Source: CAYJNO01 sp964371715 (GTDB lineage Bacteria; Bacillota_I; Bacilli_A; Erysipelotrichales; Erysipelotrichaceae). From it: a DNA stretch of 51,786 nt. The stretch covers positions 1-51,786 of the forward strand of contig CAYJNO010000014.1 in NCBI GenBank assembly GCA_964371715.1. Reading direction: 5' to 3'. The notes beneath the pieces were generated by a model that had not been told where the DNA came from, searched no databases, and saw only the letters and a program-made list of their open reading frames with translations. The position numbers were made by a program, and so were the translations under genes. This document shows, one piece after another, positions 1-7,473 of the stretch (within the stretch, counting starts at the first letter, position 1; each line of letters opens with the position of its first letter).

Positions 1-6
1 AGATAA

Positions 7-53
7 TAAAAAAAGACCATCGACTAATACTTATGTACTTTGTCAACGGTCTG
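7..53 (-). terminator. Rho-independent terminator of the Spx/ArsC-like gene
   Basis: Read on the minus strand, an 11-bp stem (AGACCGTTGAC with GTCGATGGTCT, including G-U pairs) closes a 17-nt loop and is followed by seven T. It lies about 35 bases beyond the stop of the gene at 87-437. Confidence 0.8.
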
Positions 54-88
54 AACAAAAGGAATAACATAATGTTATTCCTTTTGTT
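54..88. repeat. Perfect 17-bp inverted repeat at the gene end
   Basis: AACAAAAGGAATAACAT and its exact reverse complement are separated by one base, so the innermost pairs must open to form a loop. The repeat overlaps the stop codon of the minus-strand gene and precedes the true terminator. It may protect the mRNA 3' end or help terminate from either side. Confidence 0.6.
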
Positions 89-437
89 ATTTTATTTCAG
101 CATATTCTTTTTCTTTAAATCCAATTAACACTTCATTTTCAGTTACAAATAAAGGTCTTTTTACAAGCATTCCATCACTTGCAAGTAAATCATATTGTTC
201 ATCTTCACTCATTGTAGGAAGTTTATCTTTTAAACCTAATTCACGATATAAAATACCACTAGTGTTAAAGAATTTTTTTAATGGTTGTTTACTTAACTTA
301 TGTAATCTAATAATTTCCTCTTTAGTAAGTTTATCTTCTTTGATATGTTGTTCGATATAAGAGATATTTGCTTGATCAAGATATTTTTTTGCCTTTTGGC
401 ATGTTGTACATTTTGGATAATGTATTAATTTATTCAT
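87..437 (-). CDS. Spx/ArsC-family thioredoxin-fold protein
   Basis: Small cytoplasmic thioredoxin-fold protein of the Spx/MgsR/YffB/ArsC superfamily, 116 aa. An N-terminal CxxC (KCTTCQKAKKYLD) is followed by the family's lysine-rich middle and an RPLFV segment near residue 95, the usual conserved Arg-Pro of ArsC/Spx. I chose the ATG at 437 because GAGGTG lies six bases upstream; the GTG nine bases further out is part of that ribosome binding site. There are no arsenic genes nearby, so arsenate reduction is unlikely. A thiol-stress regulator of RNA polymerase or an orphan reductase fits better, but sequence alone cannot decide. It is a single-gene unit diverging from the MFS gene. Confidence 0.8.
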   Translation of the reverse strand: MNKLIHYPKCTTCQKAKKYLDQANISYIEQHIKEDKLTKEEIIRLHKLSKQPLKKFFNTSGILYRELGLKDKLPTMSEDEQYDLLASDGMLVKRPLFVTENEVLIGFKEKEYAEIK

Positions 438-484
438 ATTATTCACCTCTAAAATATTTTAACACATAATTTATTATTTAGGTG

Positions 485-490
485 TATAAT
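485..490 (+). promoter_or_regulatory. -10 box of the MFS transporter gene
   Basis: A perfect TATAAT lies 19 bases before the ATG at 509, with GAGGG between them as ribosome binding site. I see no convincing -35 box at normal spacing. Confidence 0.5.
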
Positions 491-508
491 ATATCTTGAG
501 GGAAAATT

Positions 509-1675
509 ATGAAAAATACAGCTACACTTAAAATGTTTATTATGATTGGGATATATTGTATATTTGCCAATTTAGCGCATCCAATTACACCAACATTAAT
601 TATAAATTTAGAATTACCAGATTATATGTTTGGTGTGGCATTTGCATCAATGTCTTTAACAAACTTTTTGTTTTCACCTTTATGGGGGCAGTTAATTGAA
701 AAATTTGGACCAATTAAAGTTAGTATGATAGGGTTTATTGGTTATGGAATAGGGCAGGGAATATTTGGCTTAGCAAATACATCACTAGAAATAATTTTTG
801 GAAGATTATTTTCAGGAGTCTTTATCTCAGCTGTAATGGTTTCACAACTAATATACCTTATGAAAAATTCTGAGGAAAATATGGTTGGTACTAACTTAAC
901 TATCAGTGCTACAATTTATGCAATAGTAGGTCCTGTTGGATATCTACTAGGTGGTTATTTAGGTGATTATTCAATAACTTTAACATTTATCGTACAAGTG
1001 ATTGGACTATGTAGTATGTCTTTTTTATATTTTATTTTTATGAAAGATACTTATAATAATAAGAATGTAAAGATTACAATTAATGATATAAATCCATTTA
1101 AAGCTTTTATATCAAGTAAAGAGATATTAAATAAAGCATCAATTTTGTTCTTGTTTATTGTCTTTTTCACAAGTTTTGGGGTAGTGTGTCATGATCAAGT
1201 GTTTAATTTCTTTATCAATGATCAATTTTTAGTTGACCCGTCATATAACGGTATTGTAAAAGCGCTTGTGGCTCTTTTAGCTTTAGCAGTGAATTCGACT
1301 ATTTGTATTTATTTAGTTAAAAATACAAATATTAAAATATCGATGCTTATCATATATATATTGATTTCATTATCATTATTTGTAGTTTTATTTATTAATG
1401 ATTTATTATTGTTTACTATTCAAAATTTAATAATCTATGGATTAATTGCATTATATACTCCAGTTATTCAAGCGGTATTATCTCAAATCAAATCAAAATC
1501 AGATGGAGTGTTAGTCGGTTTGTTTAATTCAATTAAAGCTTTGGGTAGTGTAATTGGCTCATTATCTGCTGGATTTATCTATGGATTAAATAGTTTATTT
1601 CCATTTATTGTTGCATTACTTGTATTTTTAGTTGCAAGTTTAATGTCTATAATATTTATAAAAGATATAAATTAA
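509..1675 (+). CDS. MFS family transporter
   Basis: Integral membrane protein of 388 aa with about twelve hydrophobic segments, typical of a 12-TM major facilitator. The loop between helices 2 and 3 carries the MFS signature region (SPLWGQLIEKFGPIKV, residues 57-72), as in drug:H+ antiporters. A weakly hydrophobic stretch around residues 180-200 is the central cytoplasmic loop. Substrate is unknown; a multidrug-efflux type is the commonest assignment for this architecture. It is a single-gene unit with its own -10 box and converges on the RNA helicase gene through a shared bidirectional terminator. The family is certain, the substrate is not. Confidence 0.85.
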   Translation: MKNTATLKMFIMIGIYCIFANLAHPITPTLIINLELPDYMFGVAFASMSLTNFLFSPLWGQLIEKFGPIKVSMIGFIGYGIGQGIFGLANTSLEIIFGRLFSGVFISAVMVSQLIYLMKNSEENMVGTNLTISATIYAIVGPVGYLLGGYLGDYSITLTFIVQVIGLCSMSFLYFIFMKDTYNNKNVKITINDINPFKAFISSKEILNKASILFLFIVFFTSFGVVCHDQVFNFFINDQFLVDPSYNGIVKALVALLALAVNSTICIYLVKNTNIKISMLIIYILISLSLFVVLFINDLLLFTIQNLIIYGLIALYTPVIQAVLSQIKSKSDGVLVGLFNSIKALGSVIGSLSAGFIYGLNSLFPFIVALLVFLVASLMSIIFIKDIN

Positions 1676-1701
1676 AAAAAAACAGCATATGCTGTTTTTT
1701 T
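1674..1701. terminator. Bidirectional terminator between MFS and helicase genes
   Basis: CAGCAT/ATGCTG forms a self-complementary stem, extended by an A-tract on the left and a T-tract on the right. It gives a terminator with U-tail in both directions and overlaps the helicase stop codon. Confidence 0.85.
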
Positions 1702-3460
1702 AGTCTTCTTTACGATCACGTTTCTTTGAACGTTCTCTTCTTTCGCCTCTAGAGCCTCTATCTTTTCTATCAGATTTTGATGAACTTCTATCATTTCTAG
1801 ATGAACCACGATCACCTCTAGATGAACTTCTATCTCTTCTAGATGAATCACGATCACCTCTAGATGATCTAGATCTTCCGCGTTCTTGATAAGTATCTAT
1901 AGATACTTCAACTTTATAAGATTTGATTGTTGTATTACGTAATGCTTCTATTACTTTTTCTTCAAATTCTTTTGGAATATCTACACTAGTTTCACGATCT
2001 CTAATTTTGATTTTTCCGATATCCTTACCATCAAGTCCACTTGATTCAGCAATTGCAGAAACAATATGAGCTGGTTGTACATCATGTTTTCTTCCGATAT
2101 TAATTAATAATGTAATTTTATCTTTTAAAGTAGCTCGTAAACTATTTGATTCATTAGGTGCTTTTATTTCATCAAATACTTCTTTACCTAAAACTTTATA
2201 AATTAATACTTCAGTTAATTTTTCTAAATCATATTTATCTTTTAAATCTGCAACCATTGTTGTGATTTCAGATGGAATTTCAGCGTTGATTGATGTTTCT
2301 ATTTCATTAACCATTTTATTTAAACGCATATTTAAGATATCTTTTGATTTTGGTAATTCTTTTTTAACTAATTTTACTTTTGTTTTTGCTTCTACATATT
2401 TAATAATATGTCTTTGTCTTGGTGTAAATAAAGTAACAGCAATTCCATCTTTAAAGGCTCTTCCTGTTCTACCAATACGGTGAACGTAATATTCATCCTC
2501 AGAAGGGTAATCGTAGTTGAATACAATATCCATATCATCAACGTCAATTCCTCTTGCTGCAACATCAGTACAAATCAAGATGTTAATTTTGCGTGCTTTA
2601 AATTTCTCTAATACTTGAATACGCATTTCTTGCTTCATGTCTCCATGGATAGCAGCAGCTGCATATCCTTTAGAAACTAAATCTGCACATAAATCATCAA
2701 CCATTTTTTTTGTGTTACAAAAAATCATTGCTAAATTGTAGTTGTAGACTTGCATTAATTGAAATAATGCTCTTTTTTTGTCTCCTTGATTAACTTCGTA
2801 ATATTCTTGTGTAATTTTACTAGCAGTTAATTCCTTAACTGGAGTTTTGATATGCACTGGATTATTTTGATAAGTTTTTGCAATTTCTAAAATTGCTTTT
2901 GGCATTGTTGCACTAAATAAAATTGTTTGATGTTCACTATCTATTTTATCCATTACTGCTTCAATGTCTTCTCTAAATCCCATATTAAGCATTTCATCTG
3001 CTTCATCTAAAACAATTGTTTTACATTCATCTAAACGTAAAGTCTTACGATTAATATGATCTAAAATACGGCCTGGCGTTCCTACAACAATTGCATTGTT
3101 GCCTTTTAATTCTTGAATCTGTTTATTAATAGGTGTACCACCATAAAGTGTTACAACTCTTAATCCTTCCTTGTATTTTGAAAACTTTCTGATTTCATTT
3201 GTAACTTGCAATGCAAGTTCTCTAGTTGGTGCTAAAATAATAGCTTGTGGTTTTTTTGAGTTCTGTGAACTTAATTTTTCAATAATTGGAATTGCAAATG
3301 CTGCAGTCTTACCTGTTCCAGTTTGAGATTGTCCAATTATATCTCCGCCACTTAAGATTATTGGATAACAAGCACTTTGAATATATGTAGCTTCTTGATA
3401 GTTCATATCTTCAACTGCTTTAATTAGTTCTTTAGATAAACCTAATTCTGTAAATTTCAT
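1700..3460 (-). CDS. DEAD-box ATP-dependent RNA helicase (CshA/DeaD type)
   Basis: Unwinds RNA in ribosome assembly and mRNA decay; cold-shock-type helicase of 586 aa. Motifs appear in order: Q-motif, Walker A SQTGTGKT (near residue 45), PTRELA, the VLDEADEML box (near 150), SATMP (near 185), then the second RecA domain with ICTDVAARGIDVD and HRIGRTGRA. After residue 400 comes a DbpA/CsdA-like RNA-binding domain (SGLDGKDIGKIKIRDRETSVDIP). The last about 55 residues are an Arg/Ser/Asp/Gly low-complexity tail, as in RNA-binding helicases. The ATG is preceded by AGGAGA. The gene stands alone on the minus strand. CshA is the likely equivalent; the exact paralogue is not certain. Confidence 0.95.
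   Translation of the reverse strand: MKFTELGLSKELIKAVEDMNYQEATYIQSACYPIILSGGDIIGQSQTGTGKTAAFAIPIIEKLSSQNSKKPQAIILAPTRELALQVTNEIRKFSKYKEGLRVVTLYGGTPINKQIQELKGNNAIVVGTPGRILDHINRKTLRLDECKTIVLDEADEMLNMGFREDIEAVMDKIDSEHQTILFSATMPKAILEIAKTYQNNPVHIKTPVKELTASKITQEYYEVNQGDKKRALFQLMQVYNYNLAMIFCNTKKMVDDLCADLVSKGYAAAAIHGDMKQEMRIQVLEKFKARKINILICTDVAARGIDVDDMDIVFNYDYPSEDEYYVHRIGRTGRAFKDGIAVTLFTPRQRHIIKYVEAKTKVKLVKKELPKSKDILNMRLNKMVNEIETSINAEIPSEITTMVADLKDKYDLEKLTEVLIYKVLGKEVFDEIKAPNESNSLRATLKDKITLLINIGRKHDVQPAHIVSAIAESSGLDGKDIGKIKIRDRETSVDIPKEFEEKVIEALRNTTIKSYKVEVSIDTYQERGRSRSSRGDRDSSRRDRSSSRGDRGSSRNDRSSSKSDRKDRGSRGERRERSKKRDRKED
1745..1880. repeat. Imperfect tandem repeats coding the helicase RS/RD tail
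   Basis: TCTAGATGAA-type units recur every 30 bases or so alternating with CGATCACC-type units. They encode repeats of SSRGDR/SSRRDR. Unit similarity at the DNA level suggests expansion by slippage. Confidence 0.7.
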
Positions 3461-3485
3461 TAATTCTCCTATTTCTAACTAGATG

Positions 3486-3514
3486 AGTATAACACTAATG
3501 TTTACTAAAGTCTA
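3486..3514 (-). promoter_or_regulatory. Promoter of the RNA helicase gene
   Basis: On the minus strand TAGACT and TATACT are separated by 17 bases, a good housekeeping-sigma promoter. It starts transcription about 20 bases before the AGGAGA ribosome binding site. Confidence 0.6.
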
Positions 3515-3530
3515 ATATATTATAAAAGTA

Positions 3531-3558
3531 TTGCATTTTTTTTTACATAGTTTATTAT
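3531..3558 (+). promoter_or_regulatory. Promoter of ktrBA
   Basis: TTGCAT, a 16-base T-rich spacer, then TATTAT. It lies just upstream of the AAAGGA site that serves the ATG at 3588. Confidence 0.5.
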
Positions 3559-3587
3559 AAAGGTATCATTTGAAAGGATTATTAACA

Positions 3588-4976
3588 ATGCCATATAGAA
3601 AAGAGCTCACAGAGCGCATTAAAAAAATAGGCACAACAAAACTTATTGTTCTAAGTTTTGTTTTAGTTATTATTGTTGGAACTATACTATTATCTTTACC
3701 TTTTGCGAATCAACTGGAACCAATGCCATTTATTGATAATTTATTTATGGCTGTTAGTTCGACATGTGTAACAGGTTTATCTACTTTTGTTGTAGCTGAT
3801 CAATATAATATATTTGGACAAATAATTATACTGATTTTAATACAGGTTGGTGGACTTGGTTTAATGTCAATTTTGGCTATGTTTGTATTACTTAGTAAGT
3901 CAAAACTTGGGTTGATTGAAAAAAACTTAGTTAAAGATGCAACTAATGCATTTGATATATCTGATGTTCGAAAATTTTTAAGAACTATTTTGACTTATAC
4001 ATTCACTTTAGAACTAATTGGTGCACTTTTGTTTATGACACAATTTATTCCAGAATTTGGTATAGCTGATGGTGTTTTTAAATCAATATTCTTATCAGTA
4101 TCTGCATTTTGCAATGCTGGGATTGATACACTTGGGGGGTCATCGTTAATTAATTATTCAACTAATATTGTAATTAACTTTACAGTTATGTTTTTAATTA
4201 TTACTGGTGGTCTTGGCTTTATTGTTTGGTCAGATATAAGAAAAAATGTCATTAATGCTTTAAAAAATAAATGGTCATTTAAACAATTTTCAAGAAAATT
4301 ATTAACACACACAAAAATTGTTATGACTATTACAGTGTTTTTACTTTTAAGTGGAACCTTATTAATTTTGATATTGGAATATGAAAATACACTAGTGGAG
4401 TTAGGTCCATTTGATAGATTTATGGCTTCATTGTTTAACTCAACTACACTTAGAACTGCTGGTTTTTCTACAGTAAATTATGGAATGCTAAATAGATCAA
4501 CATTGCTTTTAATGTGTTTCTTTATGTTGATTGGGGGATCACCTGGTGGTACAGCAGGTGGATTAAAAACTACCACATTTGCCATTTTAGTGTTTTACTT
4601 CCTTACAAGAATAAAGGGTGTTAGAAAAGCTAAAGCTTTTAATAGAGAAATATCTATAGATTATTTCTTTAAAGCAATAATAGTATTAACTCTGTATTTT
4701 GTTTCATTATTCATTGCAATATTTGCTTTATTAATAACAGAACAACACATTAATACACTATCTATAATATTTGAAGCTTTTAGTGCAATAGGGACAGTTG
4801 GATTATCAACAGGTATTACATCACTATTGTCAACTTTTGGAAAAGTTGTTATTATTGTATTAATGTTTATTGGTAGAATTGGACCGATTTCGATGGTGCT
4901 TGTGTTAATTGCTAATAATAAGAAAGGGAATGTAAATGCTTTGGAATATCCACAAGCAGATTTACTGGTAGGATAA
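3588..4976 (+). CDS. ktrB: KtrB/TrkH-type potassium channel subunit
   Basis: Membrane pore of a K+ uptake system, 462 aa. It shows the four-fold pore repeat of the Trk/Ktr/HKT superfamily with selectivity-filter glycines in STCVTGLS, AFCNAGIDT, TLRTAGFST and AIGTVGLSTG. The gating loop GGSPGGTAGGLKTTT in the third repeat is typical. Length matches KtrB (about 450 aa). I start at the ATG at 3588, nine bases after AAAGGA; an in-frame TTG 18 bases upstream lies before that site. The stop abuts the ATG of ktrA with no gap, so channel and regulatory subunit are coupled. Family assignment is secure; Na+ dependence is inferred from KtrB relatives. Confidence 0.92.
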   Translation: MPYRKELTERIKKIGTTKLIVLSFVLVIIVGTILLSLPFANQLEPMPFIDNLFMAVSSTCVTGLSTFVVADQYNIFGQIIILILIQVGGLGLMSILAMFVLLSKSKLGLIEKNLVKDATNAFDISDVRKFLRTILTYTFTLELIGALLFMTQFIPEFGIADGVFKSIFLSVSAFCNAGIDTLGGSSLINYSTNIVINFTVMFLIITGGLGFIVWSDIRKNVINALKNKWSFKQFSRKLLTHTKIVMTITVFLLLSGTLLILILEYENTLVELGPFDRFMASLFNSTTLRTAGFSTVNYGMLNRSTLLLMCFFMLIGGSPGGTAGGLKTTTFAILVFYFLTRIKGVRKAKAFNREISIDYFFKAIIVLTLYFVSLFIAIFALLITEQHINTLSIIFEAFSAIGTVGLSTGITSLLSTFGKVVIIVLMFIGRIGPISMVLVLIANNKKGNVNALEYPQADLLVG

Positions 4977-5645
4977 ATGAGTCAAAGAAAATCATATTGT
5001 GTGTTAGGGTTAGGAATATTTGGTTCAACTCTAGCTAAGAAACTGGCTTTGTATAATCATGAAGTAATTGCAGTTGACAATGATATGTCATGTGTAGAAA
5101 GAATAACAGACTCTGTAGATGTATGTATCAAAGCAGACTTTACAGATGTTGAACAATTAAGAGCTATAGGTGTTGCAGATTGTGATGTAGCTATTGTAGC
5201 AACAGGATCACACTTAGAAGAAAGTGTACTAGCTATAATGAACCTTAAAGAATTAGGGGTACCATATGTCGTTGCTAAAGCGAAAAATAAAAAATTTCAG
5301 AATATATTATTAAAAGTTGGTGCTGATAGAGTAGTACGTCCTGAAAGAGAAATGGGAGAGCGTGTAGCTAAACAATTAGTATCGCAAAATATCGTCGACT
5401 TAATTGACATTGATGATGAATATAGTATTGTTGAAATTGTTGCACCTGGAAAGTGGATTGATAAGTCACTAATTGAATTAAACTTAAGAAATGCTTATGG
5501 AATAAATGTCTTAGGTATTAGAAAAAATGCAAATGATAAACTATCTATTTCACCAGCAGCAGATTATAAAATAGCTTTAGGAGATCGTTTGTTAGTAATT
5601 GCTGATACTGCTATCTTTAAGAAGTTTAGTGATATAGCAGAATAA
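4977..5645 (+). CDS. ktrA: KtrA/TrkA-type K+ channel regulatory subunit
   Basis: Cytoplasmic RCK subunit, 222 aa, forming a ring on the KtrB channel. The N-terminal Rossmann domain has the nucleotide-binding GLGIFGSTLAKKL (residues 11-23), with acidic D33 at the end of strand 2 and VATGSH further on. A RCK_C/TrkA-C domain follows from about residue 140. In the family the N-domain binds ATP/ADP/NAD(H), and RCK_C of Firmicutes often binds c-di-AMP; that is family knowledge, not visible here. The ATG immediately follows the ktrB stop, and the operon ends at a hairpin terminator ten bases past this stop. Confidence 0.92.
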   Translation: MSQRKSYCVLGLGIFGSTLAKKLALYNHEVIAVDNDMSCVERITDSVDVCIKADFTDVEQLRAIGVADCDVAIVATGSHLEESVLAIMNLKELGVPYVVAKAKNKKFQNILLKVGADRVVRPEREMGERVAKQLVSQNIVDLIDIDDEYSIVEIVAPGKWIDKSLIELNLRNAYGINVLGIRKNANDKLSISPAADYKIALGDRLLVIADTAIFKKFSDIAE

Positions 5646-5654
5646 TAAATTATA

Positions 5655-5681
5655 GATAAACATGAAAATGTTTATCTTTTT
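5655..5681 (+). terminator. Terminator of ktrBA
   Basis: GATAAACAT and ATGTTTATC form a 9-bp stem around a GAAA tetraloop, followed by TTTTT. It lies between ktrA and the ABC exporter and argues that the exporter starts downstream at 5698. Confidence 0.85.
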
Positions 5682-5697
5682 AATAAGGAGGGTAGTA

Positions 5698-7473
5698 ATG
5701 AAATTAGTATTTAAATATTTAAAAGGAAGTTACTTTACATTGTGTTTAAGTGTGATAGCTTGTGTTTTAGGAGCTTTTTTCAAACTTAGTACTAGTTTAG
5801 TAGTTAGTTATGTATTAGATCATGTTATTGATACAAAAGAGATATCTAATCCATTAATTAATATATTAGATATACTTGTTGGAACAAGTGACTATATCAA
5901 AGATAATTATATTAAAATTATTTTTATTGTGTTATTGATTTCTATAGGGTATTCAATTTGCTTTTTTTCTAGAATTTATTTTCAAACAGTAACTAGTGAA
6001 AATTTAGTTCGTAGACTTAGAGTGGATTTATATAAACATATTCAAAAACTGCCATATGAATATCATGTGAAATCACAAACAGGAGAGTTGGTGCAAAAAT
6101 GTACAACCGATGTAGATATGATTAGAAGATTCTTTGCAGGACAATTTCAGGAAATTATTAGCTCTTTATCTTTAGTAATCATTGCAATTGCAATTCTTTT
6201 ATCGATTAATGTATCTTTAACTATTTTTGCAGTAGCACTAATGCCTATTTTATTTGTTTTTGCATTCTTATTTTTCAAAAAAGTGCAAAAAGTATTTAAA
6301 GATAGTGATGAGGCTGAAGGTGAATTAACTTCATATGTACAAGAAGCATTAAGTGGTATTAGAGTTATTAAAGCCTTTAATACTGAAGTAAAAGAATTAA
6401 ATAAATTTACTGAATTAAACAATACTTTTAAAAATAGTGTAATTAAATTAATTAATGTGTTAGGTAATTATTGGAGTTTAAGCGATTTTATATGTATATT
6501 GCAGATTGGTATTGTTGTTATTATGGGAGTTTTATATACAAATGATGGACAAATTTCTGCAGGAGACTTTTTTATCTTTTTTAGTTATGAGTCAATGATC
6601 GTTTGGCCTGTGCGTCAAATTGGTCGTTTATTATCTGATGCTGGAAAATTAGAGGTATCAGGAAGTCGATTACTAGAAATTTTAGAAACAGAAGATGAGT
6701 CATATGATGGTGGATTAAGTACTGAAATCAAAGGTGAATTACGATTTGAAAATGTAAGCTTTAAATATGGTGATAATCAAGAAGTTTTATCAAAATTAAA
6801 TTTTACAGTCAATAAAGGGGAAACCTTAGCGATACTTGGACCAACAGCAAGTGGAAAATCAACACTTATTAGTCTAATTAATCGACTATATGAACCAACA
6901 AGCGGAAATATCTATATTGATGATATAAATATAAAGGAATATAACTTACACCATTTACGTAAAAACATTGGAATGGTATTACAAGAGCCATTTCTATTTT
7001 CTAAAACAATTTATAATAATATTAAAGTATCAAACCAAAATTTTGATGATACAACAGTTCAAAAAGCTGCGAAAAATGCAAGTGTTCATAACGATATCAT
7101 AAACTTTGATTTAGGATATGACACTGTTGTCGGCGAAAAAGGTGTAACTTTATCTGGTGGGCAAAAACAAAGAATTGCTATTGCAAGAACAATTATTAAT
7201 GATTGTCCAATCATCGTTTTTGACGATTCATTATCTGCTGTAGATAGTGAAACAGATAAAGGTATTAGAGATGCTTTAAAACAATATAATGGAAACACAA
7301 CAACTATAATCATTACTCAAAGAATTAATAGTGCGATGAGTGCTGATAAAGTAATAATATTAGAAGATGGTAAGATTAGCGATGTAGGCACACACCAATC
7401 ATTGATTAATAAACCTGGATTATATAAGCGTATCTATGATATTCAAAGCAAAATGATTAAGGAGGAAGTATGA
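5698..7473 (+). CDS. ABC exporter half-transporter with degenerate ATPase site
   Basis: First half of a heterodimeric type IV ABC exporter, 591 aa. Six membrane helices fill residues 10-310 and the nucleotide-binding domain residues 345-591. Walker A is GPTASGKST (381-389) and the signature LSGGQ (485-489) is canonical. The catalytic Glu after Walker B is Asp (VFDDS, D510) and the switch His is Gln (ITQR, Q541). This pattern matches the non-catalytic subunit of TM287/288 and BmrC/D-type exporters. I start at 5698, six bases after AAGGAGG; upstream in-frame codons fall inside the ktrBA terminator. It overlaps the second half-gene (ATGA). Likely drug or lipid export; substrate unknown. Confidence 0.9.
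   Translation: MKLVFKYLKGSYFTLCLSVIACVLGAFFKLSTSLVVSYVLDHVIDTKEISNPLINILDILVGTSDYIKDNYIKIIFIVLLISIGYSICFFSRIYFQTVTSENLVRRLRVDLYKHIQKLPYEYHVKSQTGELVQKCTTDVDMIRRFFAGQFQEIISSLSLVIIAIAILLSINVSLTIFAVALMPILFVFAFLFFKKVQKVFKDSDEAEGELTSYVQEALSGIRVIKAFNTEVKELNKFTELNNTFKNSVIKLINVLGNYWSLSDFICILQIGIVVIMGVLYTNDGQISAGDFFIFFSYESMIVWPVRQIGRLLSDAGKLEVSGSRLLEILETEDESYDGGLSTEIKGELRFENVSFKYGDNQEVLSKLNFTVNKGETLAILGPTASGKSTLISLINRLYEPTSGNIYIDDINIKEYNLHHLRKNIGMVLQEPFLFSKTIYNNIKVSNQNFDDTTVQKAAKNASVHNDIINFDLGYDTVVGEKGVTLSGGQKQRIAIARTIINDCPIIVFDDSLSAVDSETDKGIRDALKQYNGNTTTIIITQRINSAMSADKVIILEDGKISDVGTHQSLINKPGLYKRIYDIQSKMIKEEV

Noticed and set aside
87..437. Arsenate reductase of an arsenic resistance system.
   Set aside because: CxxC and Spx-like spacing are present but there is no arsR, arsB or acr3 near; the Spx/YffB group is more likely.
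1672..1857. 61-codon minus-strand frame rich in repeated HLE/VHL units at the helicase 3' end.
   Set aside because: It is another frame of the repeat-encoded RS tail; the repetition comes from the DNA repeats, not from protein selection.
3570..3587. TTG start for ktrB 18 bases upstream.
   Set aside because: It overlaps the AAAGGA ribosome binding site that correctly serves the ATG at 3588.
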